Assembly (NCBI RefSeq): GCF_900110775.1
Contig: NZ_FOEP01000013.1
Location: 1 to 64,000, forward strand
DNA: 64,000 nucleotides
Direction of reading: 5' to 3'
From: Thalassovita taeanensis
GTDB taxonomy: Bacteria > Pseudomonadota > Alphaproteobacteria > Rhodobacterales > Rhodobacteraceae
In this document: one piece after another, positions 18,425-27,109 of the stretch
Layout: each line of letters opens with the position of its first letter
How positions within the stretch are numbered: the first letter of the stretch is position 1
Translations under genes and position numbers: made by a program
The notes under the pieces: model-generated
Told to the model about the DNA's origin: nothing
The model's database searches: none
Seen by the model: the letters and a program-made list of their open reading frames with translations, nothing else

Positions 18425-20260
18425 TTAGGTGAATGCCGCAACCCGCTCCCTGCAAAGGGCAATCATAGCCTCTGCCCGCTCCTCGATATCACGGTCCATA
18501 CCGGGAAGATCAGGCAGAGAAATCTTGTCTATGGCTTCGGCGAAGCCCTGCAAGAAATGATCAATCTCTTCGCCCACACCGATTGCAGCCAAGCCGGCGA
18601 TCGCCGCCACCTGCATAAAATCACGACGCCGCAAGCGATCATCTTTGCCGTTCAGCTTCAGGGCCATGCGATCATGTTCAAGACTCGGGAACACCCGCGT
18701 CGTGACCGCATCATAGAGCGGCGCGAGGCGAATTGTGCTGAAGCGATCCGCAACAGGGTCGGCAATCTTTAGAAGCGCTAAATTCTTCAGGTGCATATCG
18801 CCGTCGCCGATCAACCAAGCGAATAAGGCGCGCTTGATGACCAACTGAAGATCTTCCCCGGCAGATGTCGACAGCGGTCGAACAGCACGCGTTATCCTCT
18901 CGATTGTTCCAGCATACTTCGCATCGGGGGGCAGATCGAGGACCGAACACAGATCCTCCAAAGCAAAGCGGCGTTCATCCTCGGGCGATGTGCGAATATC
19001 AAAGCGCTCGACCAGTAAAGCAGGGGGCATGTCATCCGGCATTGCTACCAAAGCAATGTCGGGTGACGCCAACCCTGAAGCACGGCCAAGAGTCATGGCA
19101 AGATACTCGATCACGGGAAGCGCCTGAAATCCGCTAGTTCCCGCCGGCTTCAAAATGTGAGTGAACGGCAAGCCCGCGCTCGGCGACAATTGGCCATCCT
19201 GCGCTAAATACATTGGCGCCTTGATCTGAACGCCAGACAGGCGCGGTGTGTCCGCCCGCTCATAAAGGCGCGCCAGCCCGGCCTCGAAATCTGCTTCAAG
19301 CTTGCCGCGCCCGGGGCCGGCATAGTTTCCAGTAAACAAACCGTCGCGGGCATATCGGGACAACGACACGGATAGCATGTCTATGGGGAGCGATGCGAGC
19401 TCGGTTGCGTCTTCGCTGATCGTTATGTTGGACATATATCGTTTGCCCGAGCGCAGAACCGCACGCTCGTCGTTGTCTTTGAGAACCTTCTCGAGCCATC
19501 CCTCAGGCAACAGTGAGAGGATGAAGGGGGGTAGCCTGCCAGGAACCCGCTGTTGCACGAGCGGCAAGTTGAAATTGTCTTGCGGCTGCCATCGCCATTC
19601 AAAACCGTCATGACCCAGCTGACCGACGATTTGCCCATGCCAAGCAACCGAGAACGTTAGTGCTGCTTCGTTGCGAACATCCACCGCAACAGCAGAACGC
19701 AACAAATATCGCTCTGTATGCTCCCCCTCGCGATACCATTTGTTTTCGCGCGCTAGCGCCCAAACCGCATCCGCCGCGGCAGACGGGCTGCCGTATTCTT
19801 CAATAAGACGCGCGGCGATCTCGGTCCGCATCCCTTCATCAATCGCGCTGGCGTGCTCGCTGCGTTGCCGAAAAGCTTCAAGAAATCGCTGCCGCATCGA
19901 CGAGACGGCGACTTTGAACTCCCCTGCCCCATCATCGACAATGGCAGTCGCGACCGCTGGCAGATCTGGCGCTACGTTCTGGATGATCTCCAGAGACCTG
20001 ATCCGAGTACGCTGATTTCGTTTCCCGCTTATGAATAAGCGACCATCTCGCGTAGGTGCGAGCAGAGTGGCGCTGGCTGCCGAGAGATAGGCCTTTGGAT
20101 AAAGATAATGCGCAATCCGCACCGCATTCCGCAGAACAATTGCATCTATGTCTGCGTCGGCGTCGACATAGATGCCTCGCATAAGTTGAACAAGTTTTCC
20201 TGTCTCAGCTTGGTAGTGAGCACGGTCCTTGTCGAGGTTTTCGCCAATGAGATAGAGCAA
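18425..20260 (-). CDS. HipA-like Ser/Thr kinase toxin fused to an AbiEi-like winged-helix domain
   Basis: A 611-aa protein. Residues 1 to about 180 resemble AbiEi-type antitoxin/regulator domains (MRGIYVDADADIDAIVLRNA, then YPKAYLSAASA), usually a DNA-binding autorepressor. Residues about 230-610 are a HipA kinase: HILKPAG is the nucleotide loop, GDGDMHLKNLAL (near 485) the catalytic loop and PLYDAV (near 515) the metal site. A separate HipB antitoxin gene is absent, so the fused domain may do that job. The start is a TTG at 20260; the upstream frame stays open without a better start. Strong inverted repeats lie directly upstream. It lies upstream of the Shango-like operon on the same strand, 134 bp away. 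Confidence 0.8.
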   Translation of the reverse strand: MLYLIGENLDKDRAHYQAETGKLVQLMRGIYVDADADIDAIVLRNAVRIAHYLYPKAYLSAASATLLAPTRDGRLFISGKRNQRTRIRSLEIIQNVAPDLPAVATAIVDDGAGEFKVAVSSMRQRFLEAFRQRSEHASAIDEGMRTEIAARLIEEYGSPSAAADAVWALARENKWYREGEHTERYLLRSAVAVDVRNEAALTFSVAWHGQIVGQLGHDGFEWRWQPQDNFNLPLVQQRVPGRLPPFILSLLPEGWLEKVLKDNDERAVLRSGKRYMSNITISEDATELASLPIDMLSVSLSRYARDGLFTGNYAGPGRGKLEADFEAGLARLYERADTPRLSGVQIKAPMYLAQDGQLSPSAGLPFTHILKPAGTSGFQALPVIEYLAMTLGRASGLASPDIALVAMPDDMPPALLVERFDIRTSPEDERRFALEDLCSVLDLPPDAKYAGTIERITRAVRPLSTSAGEDLQLVIKRALFAWLIGDGDMHLKNLALLKIADPVADRFSTIRLAPLYDAVTTRVFPSLEHDRMALKLNGKDDRLRRRDFMQVAAIAGLAAIGVGEEIDHFLQGFAEAIDKISLPDLPGMDRDIEERAEAMIALCRERVAAFT

Positions 20261-20264
20261 TATT

Positions 20265-20362
20265 CTAACTTTCGCGCACTTGAGATACGGGATAGTTAGA
20301 TTTTTCTATGGCACCCGTCAAGAAATTTCAACTATCCCGCATATGACATGCGCGAAAGTTAG
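20265..20362. promoter_or_regulatory. Nested inverted repeats upstream of the AbiEi-HipA gene (operator)
   Basis: Outer arms CTAACTTTCGCGCA (20265-20278) and TGCGCGAAAGTTAG (20349-20362) are a perfect 14-bp inverted repeat. Inside them CGGGATAGTT (20288-20297) and AACTATCCCG (20330-20339) form a perfect 10-bp inverted repeat. The outer arm begins 5 nt upstream of the kinase start codon, as expected for an autoregulated toxin-antitoxin operator. DNA looping or cruciform formation is possible. Confidence 0.65.
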
Positions 20363-21504
20363 GTTGAAAGCGCCACTCCGAAGAGGCCTCACACGTAGCC
20401 ACGCGCACAAAAGCCACAACCAAGACCATGTTGTGGTCGTTCAATTTTGGTACGCGTACCTTCCTGAAGGCTCGTCAAAAATGAGTTGGCAAAAGATATC
20501 AAGGCCAACTGTCCCAAACCAAAGAGGCAGAGAACGCCGTGATTGCATTAAAATTGGGTCTCTTGCAGCTTTCCAGAACTCACGAACCATCAGCTACGGC
20601 GTACCGCTCGATAAGCGGAAACAAAGGGCCGTGTCGAGCTTGTGTCTGGGAGCAGCACCGGTCGATCAGCTCAACTGCCACCGACATCTCCACAGTCGCC
20701 CCCTACCCCGCCGCAATAGAATGGAGCGCGGGCCGGACCAGAAAAGCACTCTCAACAGAATTAGGCTCAATCTAAAATCCGTGCGCACCTGTGCAACTCT
20801 GGCATCCGGAAGGCCAATTCCGAATCTGCTATCCCCACTGATCACGCTTTTCTGCGCCGACCACTCCGATTGTGAGAAGGCATCTACACGGACCGAGCGA
20901 TTGCTTCCGGACCCAACGGCTCCTCATCCGAGCCGGTTTCACCCCAAACGCGAACAGGTCTCTGATGATTCCGCTACCGCAAGAGATTGGATCAGACTCT
21001 TCGGTCAAGGATACTGGCACATCAGCGCTTATGCGCTGACCAGGCTCTTGGCTGCGCCCGAAGCCGCAAAATCAGCGTCTCCGCCCATTCGGGATACGAT
21101 CCTTTGCGCTACCTAAAGGAACTCACAATTAGAAAGATGATCCATCAACGGAGCAATTTGGACCATCACCTATTCACTCTCGCGGAACACCGGCATGCGA
21201 AGCAGCCCCCCTGCCCTATTCCGATACGACCATCTAAATCATACGAGTTACTTACCCCAGCTTCGCGAGCCGGGGACAACAGCAACCCAAATCAACGATA
21301 AATTCGCCCGCGGAAAAGTGGAGAAACCAGCCAAATACGCTCAAAGTTTACAGCTGTAAACTGATCCACTACGCTGCACCATATAGCGGATGACGGCACA
21401 TTAGACACTAAATAGGAAAAAAGCATTGACTTAAGGCTGTGAATCGCAGCTTTTATCCCCAAGTGGCGCGAAAAAAGCCATATTGAGCAATTTGGGGCAA
21501 CCAC
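20363..21504. other. Long stretch without a convincing gene, left of repA
   Basis: About 1.1 kb with no ORF that looks like protein. The longest plus-strand frame (20280-21116) has a composition typical of chance ORFs. It holds one parS site (21346-21361), one minus-strand GGGCAGGG octamer (21209-21216) and, just before repA, an inverted repeat CCCCAA...TTGGGG (about 21458-21496) that could regulate repA. The rest may be decayed sequence. Confidence 0.45.
21346..21361. promoter_or_regulatory. parS: parS centromere site 1
   Basis: A perfect 16-bp palindrome GTTTACAGCTGTAAAC, matching the RepABC-family consensus GTTNNNNGCNNNNAAC. It is 143 bp upstream of the repA start. RepB (ParB) should bind here for plasmid segregation, and possibly RepA/RepB for autoregulation. 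Confidence 0.85.
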
Positions 21505-22689
21505 ATGATTCCCGTGACACCAATCGTTACCAACCGACCGTCGGAGCTGGCAACCGATATTTCAGAGCGCCTCACCACGGCGATCCGCGAACATTTGTTG
21601 TCGGCCTTCGCGCCCGACAACACGAAATCCCTACGCCTATTCAGCGCGCCTGAGGCCGCCGAACTCTTGGGTGTATCGGGTCAATTCATGCGCAAAGTAC
21701 ACGGTGAAGGCACCCTGCCCGAGCCTCAAGAGATCCGCGCTGGACGTCGCTACTATACCGCACGCGACATCTGGAATGCCCGCCAGATCCTCGAACAAAC
21801 CTCTCGCAAAAAGGGTCGTTATCTTCCCGGCCGGAGGGATGGAGATAAGCTACAAGTCTGGCAGTTGATGAACTTCAAGGGCGGCTCGAGTAAGAGTACC
21901 ACGACAATCCATTTGGCCCATTTTCTCGCACTGCAAGGCTATAAGGTCTTGGCTGTTGATCTAGACCCCCAAGGCTCACTGACATCCATGTGCGGAATCA
22001 GCCCAGAGATCGAATTTGACGGACTAACTGTCTATGATGCCATTAGGTACGACGATCCCGTGCCCTTTGCCGACACAATCGTCGAAACCTATTTTCCAGG
22101 GCTGTCTCTCGCCCCTTCCCGCCTGCTCCTGTCAGAGTTTGAAACGGAATCAGCAGTAAACTCGAGCCCTGATCAGCCGTTTTTCACACGAATAAGAAGT
22201 GCGCTCGCTCAAGTCGAAGACCAGTATGATGTCGTCTTAATGGACAGCCCGCCTCAGCTTGGCTTCCTGACGATTTCTGGCATGGCCGCAGCGACCTCTT
22301 TGATTGTACCCCTCACGCCATCCATGCTCGACGTCTCCTCAACCGCACAGTTCTTGGAACTGGCGGGTGCTTATATGGGCGTCATCGAAGAAGCAGGCGC
22401 GGAATTGCAATACGATCACTTTAAGTTCCTGATCACACGCGATGAGCCGACAGACGTCCCATCACAACAGCTCACGTCCTTTATGCGCGCGCTCTTTCAA
22501 GATCGCGTCATGGGCGCGACCGCCCTCAAAAGCACTGCGATCAGCGACGCTACCATGCTCAAACAATCGATCTACGAGGTCGTGAAATCAGAAATGACCC
22601 GCGCAACCTATGATCGCGCGAAAAACTCAATGGATGCGATCGGCAAAGAGGTTGAAGCAATGATCCACCAATCATGGGGGCGTAGCTAA
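21505..22689 (+). CDS. repA: RepA, ParA-type partitioning ATPase of repABC
   Basis: A 394-aa ParA-family protein. The N-terminal part has a MerR-like helix-turn-helix (APEAAELLGVSGQFMRKVHG, about residues 48-67) used for autoregulation. The deviant Walker A motif is FKGGSSKSTT (about 124-133), and VLAVDLDPQGS and VVLMDSPPQLGF complete the ATPase. It drives segregation with RepB/parS and represses the rep operon. The stop overlaps the repB start (TAATG at 22687-22691). Length is typical of RepA. Confidence 0.93.
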   Translation: MIPVTPIVTNRPSELATDISERLTTAIREHLLSAFAPDNTKSLRLFSAPEAAELLGVSGQFMRKVHGEGTLPEPQEIRAGRRYYTARDIWNARQILEQTSRKKGRYLPGRRDGDKLQVWQLMNFKGGSSKSTTTIHLAHFLALQGYKVLAVDLDPQGSLTSMCGISPEIEFDGLTVYDAIRYDDPVPFADTIVETYFPGLSLAPSRLLLSEFETESAVNSSPDQPFFTRIRSALAQVEDQYDVVLMDSPPQLGFLTISGMAAATSLIVPLTPSMLDVSSTAQFLELAGAYMGVIEEAGAELQYDHFKFLITRDEPTDVPSQQLTSFMRALFQDRVMGATALKSTAISDATMLKQSIYEVVKSEMTRATYDRAKNSMDAIGKEVEAMIHQSWGRS

Positions 22690-23684
22690 TGGCCCGTAAA
22701 TCCCTTCAAGGTCTCTCCGGCATCGCCAAGACGATTGCAGATTCCGGTCCACGCACCTCTGAGCGCAAACCAAATACCAGCGCTCCGGCACTTGGTGCTC
22801 TCCAAGGCTCTCTATCCGCCATCCGCGAGATTGATCCAAAGCTGATTGATGAATGGGGTCCGAAAGACCGTCTTGACGGGTTTACAGCTGTAAACTCGGA
22901 TGAAGGGGGTGACGGGTTCGAAGCCCTCAAGACCAGCATCGAAGAGGGAGGCCAACAGGTGCCCATCCTTGTGCGCCGCTCGAGTAGCGACGGACGATAC
23001 GAGGTCATTTATGGCCGCCGCCGCCTCAAGGCTTGTCGTGAGTTGGGACTGAAGGTTCGCGCCAATGTCGAAGACCTTGATGACGCTTCAGCCTTACTTG
23101 CCAAAGGCCTCGAGAATGCTGCACGCCGCAATCTGTCGTTTTATGAAAAAGCGCGCTTCGCAGCCGTTATTCAGGTTGCGGGGCACAACACAAAGACGGT
23201 GCGGCAAGTCTTGAGCTTGTCAGCGCCCGGATTGTCCCATCTCACCAAAGTCACCGAGAATGTTCCAGACGATGTCGGCGACGCCATCGGCGCTGCCCAA
23301 AAGTCAGGCCGTCCGAAGTGGACGGCGCTTGCAGACGCCTTCATCGCGAAGAAGGTTACCGCAAGCGCCGCATTTTCAATTCTCTCGAAACTGGATCCTG
23401 ATCTCTCATCAGATGATCGCCTGGAACGGCTCTTGGCAGAGATCGCCCGACGCGGTGCACGCCCAAAAGAGGGCAGGGCGGTCACGCCCGCACCAGGCGT
23501 TACGATCAAATCTAGCAATTCTTCCGTCACCCTTGCCGTTAAAAAGACTGGCAAGGATGCCGCCTTCGGAGCATGGCTCGACCGCCATCTCGAAGACATC
23601 ATCACCAAATCCTATAAGGAGTTTACAGCTGTAAACTCGCAGGATGACACCCGAGGCCAAAGCAGAAAGGAGGACGGCGAATAG
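22689..23684 (+). CDS. repB: RepB, ParB-type centromere-binding protein of repABC
   Basis: A 331-aa ParB/RepB protein. VPILVRRSS and YGRRRLKACRELG (about residues 97-120) form the ParB/Srx-like nucleotide domain, GLENAARRNLSFYEKARF the following conserved box, then a helix-turn-helix region and a RepB C-terminal domain. It is co-translated with repA. Two of the three parS palindromes lie inside this gene, at 22880-22895 and 23621-23636, so the DNA has a coding and a centromere role at once. Confidence 0.93.
   Translation: MARKSLQGLSGIAKTIADSGPRTSERKPNTSAPALGALQGSLSAIREIDPKLIDEWGPKDRLDGFTAVNSDEGGDGFEALKTSIEEGGQQVPILVRRSSSDGRYEVIYGRRRLKACRELGLKVRANVEDLDDASALLAKGLENAARRNLSFYEKARFAAVIQVAGHNTKTVRQVLSLSAPGLSHLTKVTENVPDDVGDAIGAAQKSGRPKWTALADAFIAKKVTASAAFSILSKLDPDLSSDDRLERLLAEIARRGARPKEGRAVTPAPGVTIKSSNSSVTLAVKKTGKDAAFGAWLDRHLEDIITKSYKEFTAVNSQDDTRGQSRKEDGE
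22880..22895. promoter_or_regulatory. parS: parS centromere site 2, inside repB
   Basis: An exact copy of the GTTTACAGCTGTAAAC palindrome within the 5' part of repB, where it encodes the residues FTAVNS. Confidence 0.85.
23621..23636. promoter_or_regulatory. parS: parS centromere site 3, at the 3' end of repB
   Basis: A third exact copy of GTTTACAGCTGTAAAC, encoding the residues FTAVNS near the RepB C-terminus. The same peptide is encoded at site 2, so the DNA palindrome rather than the protein is probably the selected feature. Confidence 0.85.
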
Positions 23685-23745
23685 AAAACCCCCGAAGCCG
23701 GAGCTTCGAGGGCTGCAGCGCGTAAGCGCCGTTAGACTAGACACC
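23685..23745 (-). ncRNA. Probable antisense counter-transcribed RNA (ctRNA, incA) of repABC
   Basis: Between repB and repC the minus strand has a terminator: a near-perfect 10-bp stem (23689-23698 with 23703-23712) followed by TTTT. Upstream on the same strand are a second hairpin (CCGTTTAG...CTAACGG, about 23729-23752) and a possible promoter TTGTTC-N17-TACCGT around 23750-23780. RepABC plasmids encode a short antisense RNA here that represses repC translation and sets copy number and incompatibility. The 5' end is approximate. Confidence 0.65.
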
Positions 23746-23826
23746 TAAACGGTAGCAGTCCCCGAATCATCGAACAAGAAAAAACGCTTCCGAGCGCATG
23801 GGAATTTTTTGTCTGCCGACAAAATC

Positions 23827-24888
23827 ATGAAAACAATGACAGGACTGGCTCCAAATGGAGCCCACTCGCCAGTATATTCGGCGGGGCAGCGAGATATTGC
23901 CCCGACAAAGTGGTCACTCTTGCAGGTCATAGAAGACATCCGAGAGCCCTTGGGGCTCAAGGGGACATCGATTTCCCTCCTGCGCGCCATGATCTCCTTC
24001 ATCAAGGGCGATCAAATCACTGCGGCACAAGATGACGGGCATATCTGCTTTGCATCCAACGTTGCTTTGGCAAAGCGGACCCATGTTAGTGTTCAAACCG
24101 TAGAACGGCACATCACCAAACTCGTCTCTCTTGGCCTCCTGTCGCGCCGCTCCAGCGCCAACGGCAAACGATGGGCTAGACGGGACACAAGTGGCCGTAT
24201 TGTGCTCGCCACAGGACTTTCTTTGATGCCGCTATCAGCGCGATACTCTGAATTTGTTCAAATAAATCAAACGCATAAAGAACGCGCTGCTAGCCTATCG
24301 ATCTTACGAGACAAGTGTGCAATCGCACTCGCAAGCCTCAAGAGGTATCTCCCGGTCCGCCCAGATCTTGAAGCCTTCTTCAACACTGCTCGAAACCTCC
24401 TGCGCAGGCGTTCGCCCGAAGAAGCTCTAACGGCCTTGTTGACGAATATTACATCTCACTTTGAAGAAGTTGCTCCTGATCAGGCAGACAATTTGAGGGA
24501 CACAGCCCCAAAAAATGAGGGGCACAAAGAACCTCATTTGAATCAGTCAGTTAAAGAAGAAGATTCATTTAGGATTGAAGTTGGTCCAGACGAGATGGAA
24601 CGCGCCTACCCTAGACTCTGCGCTGAACTGAGAACAGCACGTAGCCAAACAGATTGTGAACGTCGAATGAGCGATATCGCAAACCATCTCGACTTAGGTA
24701 ACCTTTGGTTCGATATTAAAAAACTTGGTCCAGCAAAAACATTTATGACCCTAGGTTACTTATTAGAGCGCATAGAAAGCATTAAGAAACCTCGTGGCTA
24801 TGCATTCCACTTACTGCAAGGACTTACCAATGGGACTTTGGCCTGGGACACGTTGCTCCAGCCCATGAGAAGAAGAAAGAGTCTGTAG
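23827..24888 (+). CDS. repC: RepC replication initiator
   Basis: About 353 aa from the ATG at 23827; a TTG at 23809 (359 aa) or ATG at 23836 are alternative starts. The N-terminal half is a RepC winged-helix initiator domain (HVSVQTVERHITKLVSLGLL is the recognition-helix region, about residues 88-107). A linker and a C-terminal DNA-binding part follow. It is shorter than the roughly 400-aa RepC proteins I recall. In RepABC plasmids the replication origin lies within repC itself, so the origin is probably in this gene. Expression should be limited by the ctRNA just upstream. Confidence 0.87.
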   Translation: MKTMTGLAPNGAHSPVYSAGQRDIAPTKWSLLQVIEDIREPLGLKGTSISLLRAMISFIKGDQITAAQDDGHICFASNVALAKRTHVSVQTVERHITKLVSLGLLSRRSSANGKRWARRDTSGRIVLATGLSLMPLSARYSEFVQINQTHKERAASLSILRDKCAIALASLKRYLPVRPDLEAFFNTARNLLRRRSPEEALTALLTNITSHFEEVAPDQADNLRDTAPKNEGHKEPHLNQSVKEEDSFRIEVGPDEMERAYPRLCAELRTARSQTDCERRMSDIANHLDLGNLWFDIKKLGPAKTFMTLGYLLERIESIKKPRGYAFHLLQGLTNGTLAWDTLLQPMRRRKSL

Positions 24889-25036
24889 GGTCCGTTAGAC
24901 ACTGTTTTGGTTAGTAGTGCTGCCGAAAAGTAAAAGTTTCCTTCTTGTTTTGGGACTGTCTGAAGGAACCCTTCTGGGGTGTTCCTGACGGGTCCGGGTC
25001 GGTTTCCGGCCTGTCTGTCCTGACAAGGAACCTCCC

Positions 25037-25507
25037 ATGCAAACAGAAGTATTGCGCGTGCTGCGCACTGAAGCTCAGTCGTGGTGGCGGCATCGAGAGC
25101 TTAGAAGAACTGGTGACCTTGATGAGGCTTGTCGGCTGGAACGCCAAACGATCCTACGTGACCTTGGCTACCTTCGGACTGCGATCAACAACCCCAATGC
25201 CTATGTCAGTTGCGGTGGGGGAGGGACCATTCTTCACCTCGGGCTGACAACAGTCTCGCTCTATGCCCCCGTTGAACGCTTCCCGCTCGCCAGCTTGGCC
25301 GTCCGGCTTGGAGCGCCTCTGATCGACTGCCGCCCCGTCCGAGACATCATCGCTTTCGCAAACCTGCCCAAGGTCACAATGGATGGCGGGATCGACCCAG
25401 AGCCTTGGACGGCCTCAAGCCGTGTATCGCTCCTGACATATATCGACGCTGCCGAACGCCTCGGCGCTCGTATCGTCAACGATCCGCGCGCAGGTCGCGC
25501 AACCTAA
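25037..25507 (+). CDS. Protein of unknown function downstream of repC
   Basis: A 156-aa protein with an AAGGA ribosome site 7 nt before its ATG. The N-terminus is helical and charged (LRVLRTEAQSWWRHRELRR). A compact alpha/beta part follows, with GGGGTILHLGL and LAVRLGAPLIDCRPVRD. It has no signal peptide or membrane segment. No family is recognised. It sits at the head of the backbone gene series 25-36 kb, 41 bp before the ArdC-like gene. Confidence 0.65.
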   Translation: MQTEVLRVLRTEAQSWWRHRELRRTGDLDEACRLERQTILRDLGYLRTAINNPNAYVSCGGGGTILHLGLTTVSLYAPVERFPLASLAVRLGAPLIDCRPVRDIIAFANLPKVTMDGGIDPEPWTASSRVSLLTYIDAAERLGARIVNDPRAGRAT

Positions 25508-25548
25508 CCCAACTTTCCAATTCAACCCCAAGCGAAAGGAGGCCAGCC

Positions 25549-26481
25549 ATGGCCCGTTCCCGCACGTCCAAATTCGACGCATCCGAAGCTATTACCAATG
25601 AACTTATCCGCATCATCGAACGCGGGGTTCTCCCTTGGCGCAAACCGTGGACCGCTGGCGGCAGCGCGCGTCCGTTGCGCCACAATAGTGAGCCCTATCA
25701 GGGCGTGAACAACTTCCTGCTCACAATGCGCACGGTGATGGCAGGATATACCTCTCCGTTCTGGATGACGGTGCCACAGGCAAACACGCTCGGGGCCAAG
25801 ATCCGGAAGGGCGAACGCTCGTCCGTTGTTGTTTATTATGGCCAGAGTCGAACGCAGTCCGATGATGAGCAGGATGCCAACGATGGCAATGCCGAAGAAG
25901 CCCGCGTGTTTCGGTTCCAGAAGTCATATCGTGTGTTCAATGCAGATCAAATCGAGGGCCTGCCGGATGCATTCCACCCGGATGCTTGCCCAGTCCCCGA
26001 TCATATGCCATCCGCGCCAATCCCGCATATGCAGGCGTTCTTTGATGCCATCGATATTACGACGGTCTTTGGGGGGACCGAGGCACGCTACAATCCGCCC
26101 GTCGACAAGGTATTCATGCCAAGCATTGAGCGCTTCAAGGACCCCCTTAACTTTTACGGGGTTTGGGCGCACGAGCTTGCGCATGCCACCAAGGCACCGC
26201 ATCGGTTAAACCGCGATTACGGTCTCAGCCGATTTGGCAACACAGCCTATTCCCGCGAAGAGATCGTCGCAGAACTGACATCCTGCTTTTTAGGGCAGGA
26301 GCTCGGGTTCACAGCGCATACGCTAGAGCTGAACGCGTCGTATTTGTATCACTGGTTACGTGTGCTGCGCTCGTACAAGACGGCAATCTTCAAACATGCG
26401 GCCGATGCCCAGAAGGCCTGCGATTACCTGATCGCACGCTCAGAGGCGGGCAGGGCAGGGGCCACCGATCAGGCAGCTTGA
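25549..26481 (+). CDS. ArdC-like antirestriction protein with zincin metallopeptidase domain
   Basis: A 310-aa protein starting at the ATG at 25549, 6 nt after a strong AAAGGAGG ribosome site; the frame is open further upstream but without support. The N-terminal region (IIERGVLPWRKPW, then the segment around YQGVNNFLLTMR) is the ArdC-like ssDNA-binding domain (DUF1738). The C-terminal region has the zincin motif HELAHAT (about residues 207-213) and a downstream Glu-rich helix (REEIVAELTSCFLG). ArdC proteins shield incoming single-stranded plasmid DNA from restriction during conjugation, so a transfer-protection role is likely. Confidence 0.87.
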   Translation: MARSRTSKFDASEAITNELIRIIERGVLPWRKPWTAGGSARPLRHNSEPYQGVNNFLLTMRTVMAGYTSPFWMTVPQANTLGAKIRKGERSSVVVYYGQSRTQSDDEQDANDGNAEEARVFRFQKSYRVFNADQIEGLPDAFHPDACPVPDHMPSAPIPHMQAFFDAIDITTVFGGTEARYNPPVDKVFMPSIERFKDPLNFYGVWAHELAHATKAPHRLNRDYGLSRFGNTAYSREEIVAELTSCFLGQELGFTAHTLELNASYLYHWLRVLRSYKTAIFKHAADAQKACDYLIARSEAGRAGATDQAA

Positions 26482-26571
26482 GAGGTCTGGTGCTGTCGCA
26501 GGCGGCGGCACTCAAAGAGTGAAAGCAAGCTTTGGGTTTTGTGTTTTCAATTTCCTTGAAAGGACAGACCC

Positions 26572-26961
26572 ATGACCACTTCCGCACGCCCTCAAACCGA
26601 AGGCCCCGACATCGCAGCAATCGCGGCGCAGAATGATGCCTTCCGCAAACTCGCCTGCCTTGGTGAAACCCCTTCGCAGCCCATTCAGGGTCGAATGCAC
26701 CTCACAAGTTCTCTGGCCATGGCAGAAGATGGCTTAGCCCTTGAGGCCGTGCAAGCTGTGGGTGAGTTCGATGTCTTTGAGCCAGAGAATGATCCAGACG
26801 GGTGCCACGACTTCGGAGCCGTGGATATCAGGGGGCAAAAGGTCTTTTGGAAAATCGATCTTTATGAGGCGGATGGCGATTTCCGCTACGGTGCTGAGGC
26901 CTCTGACAACCCTGCAACCACCATGCGCGTGCTCACCATTATGATGGCATCCGACTGGTAG
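26572..26961 (+). CDS. DUF3768 protein
   Basis: A 129-aa protein with a GAAAGGA ribosome site. The core FDVFEPENDPDGCHDFGA, then KVFWKIDLYE, is characteristic of DUF3768, a family of unknown function common on alphaproteobacterial plasmids next to ArdC-like and ParB-like genes. A strong terminator follows (26991-27030). Confidence 0.75.
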   Translation: MTTSARPQTEGPDIAAIAAQNDAFRKLACLGETPSQPIQGRMHLTSSLAMAEDGLALEAVQAVGEFDVFEPENDPDGCHDFGAVDIRGQKVFWKIDLYEADGDFRYGAEASDNPATTMRVLTIMMASDW

Positions 26962-26990
26962 GGCAGGGGATCCGACGTTCTGAACATTCG

Positions 26991-27030
26991 AGGCCTGCTT
27001 CCTCTCTTCAAAGGGAAAGCAGGCCTTTTT
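26991..27030 (+). terminator. Rho-independent terminator after the DUF3768 gene
   Basis: AGGCCTGCTT..CC pairs with GG..AAAGCAGGCCT across a pyrimidine-rich loop and is followed by TTTTT. The right arm merges into a leader element shared with other genes (see findings). Confidence 0.75.
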
Positions 27031-27109
27031 CCCGTGTGATCCTCAAACCCGGGGATTGGTCAGGCCGTTCCACACGTTGGAGCGGCGCAACATCTCAAAA
27101 GGACATCAC

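Noticed and set aside
20280-21116. 278-codon plus-strand ORF
   Set aside because: Residue make-up (many Arg, Ser, Pro and His, no recognisable fold) looks like chance; it starts inside the HipA operator repeats and lacks a ribosome site.
23765-23830. TTG at 23809 as the repC start
   Set aside because: Possible, but ATG at 23827 is a better codon and keeps the whole conserved domain; left as an alternative.
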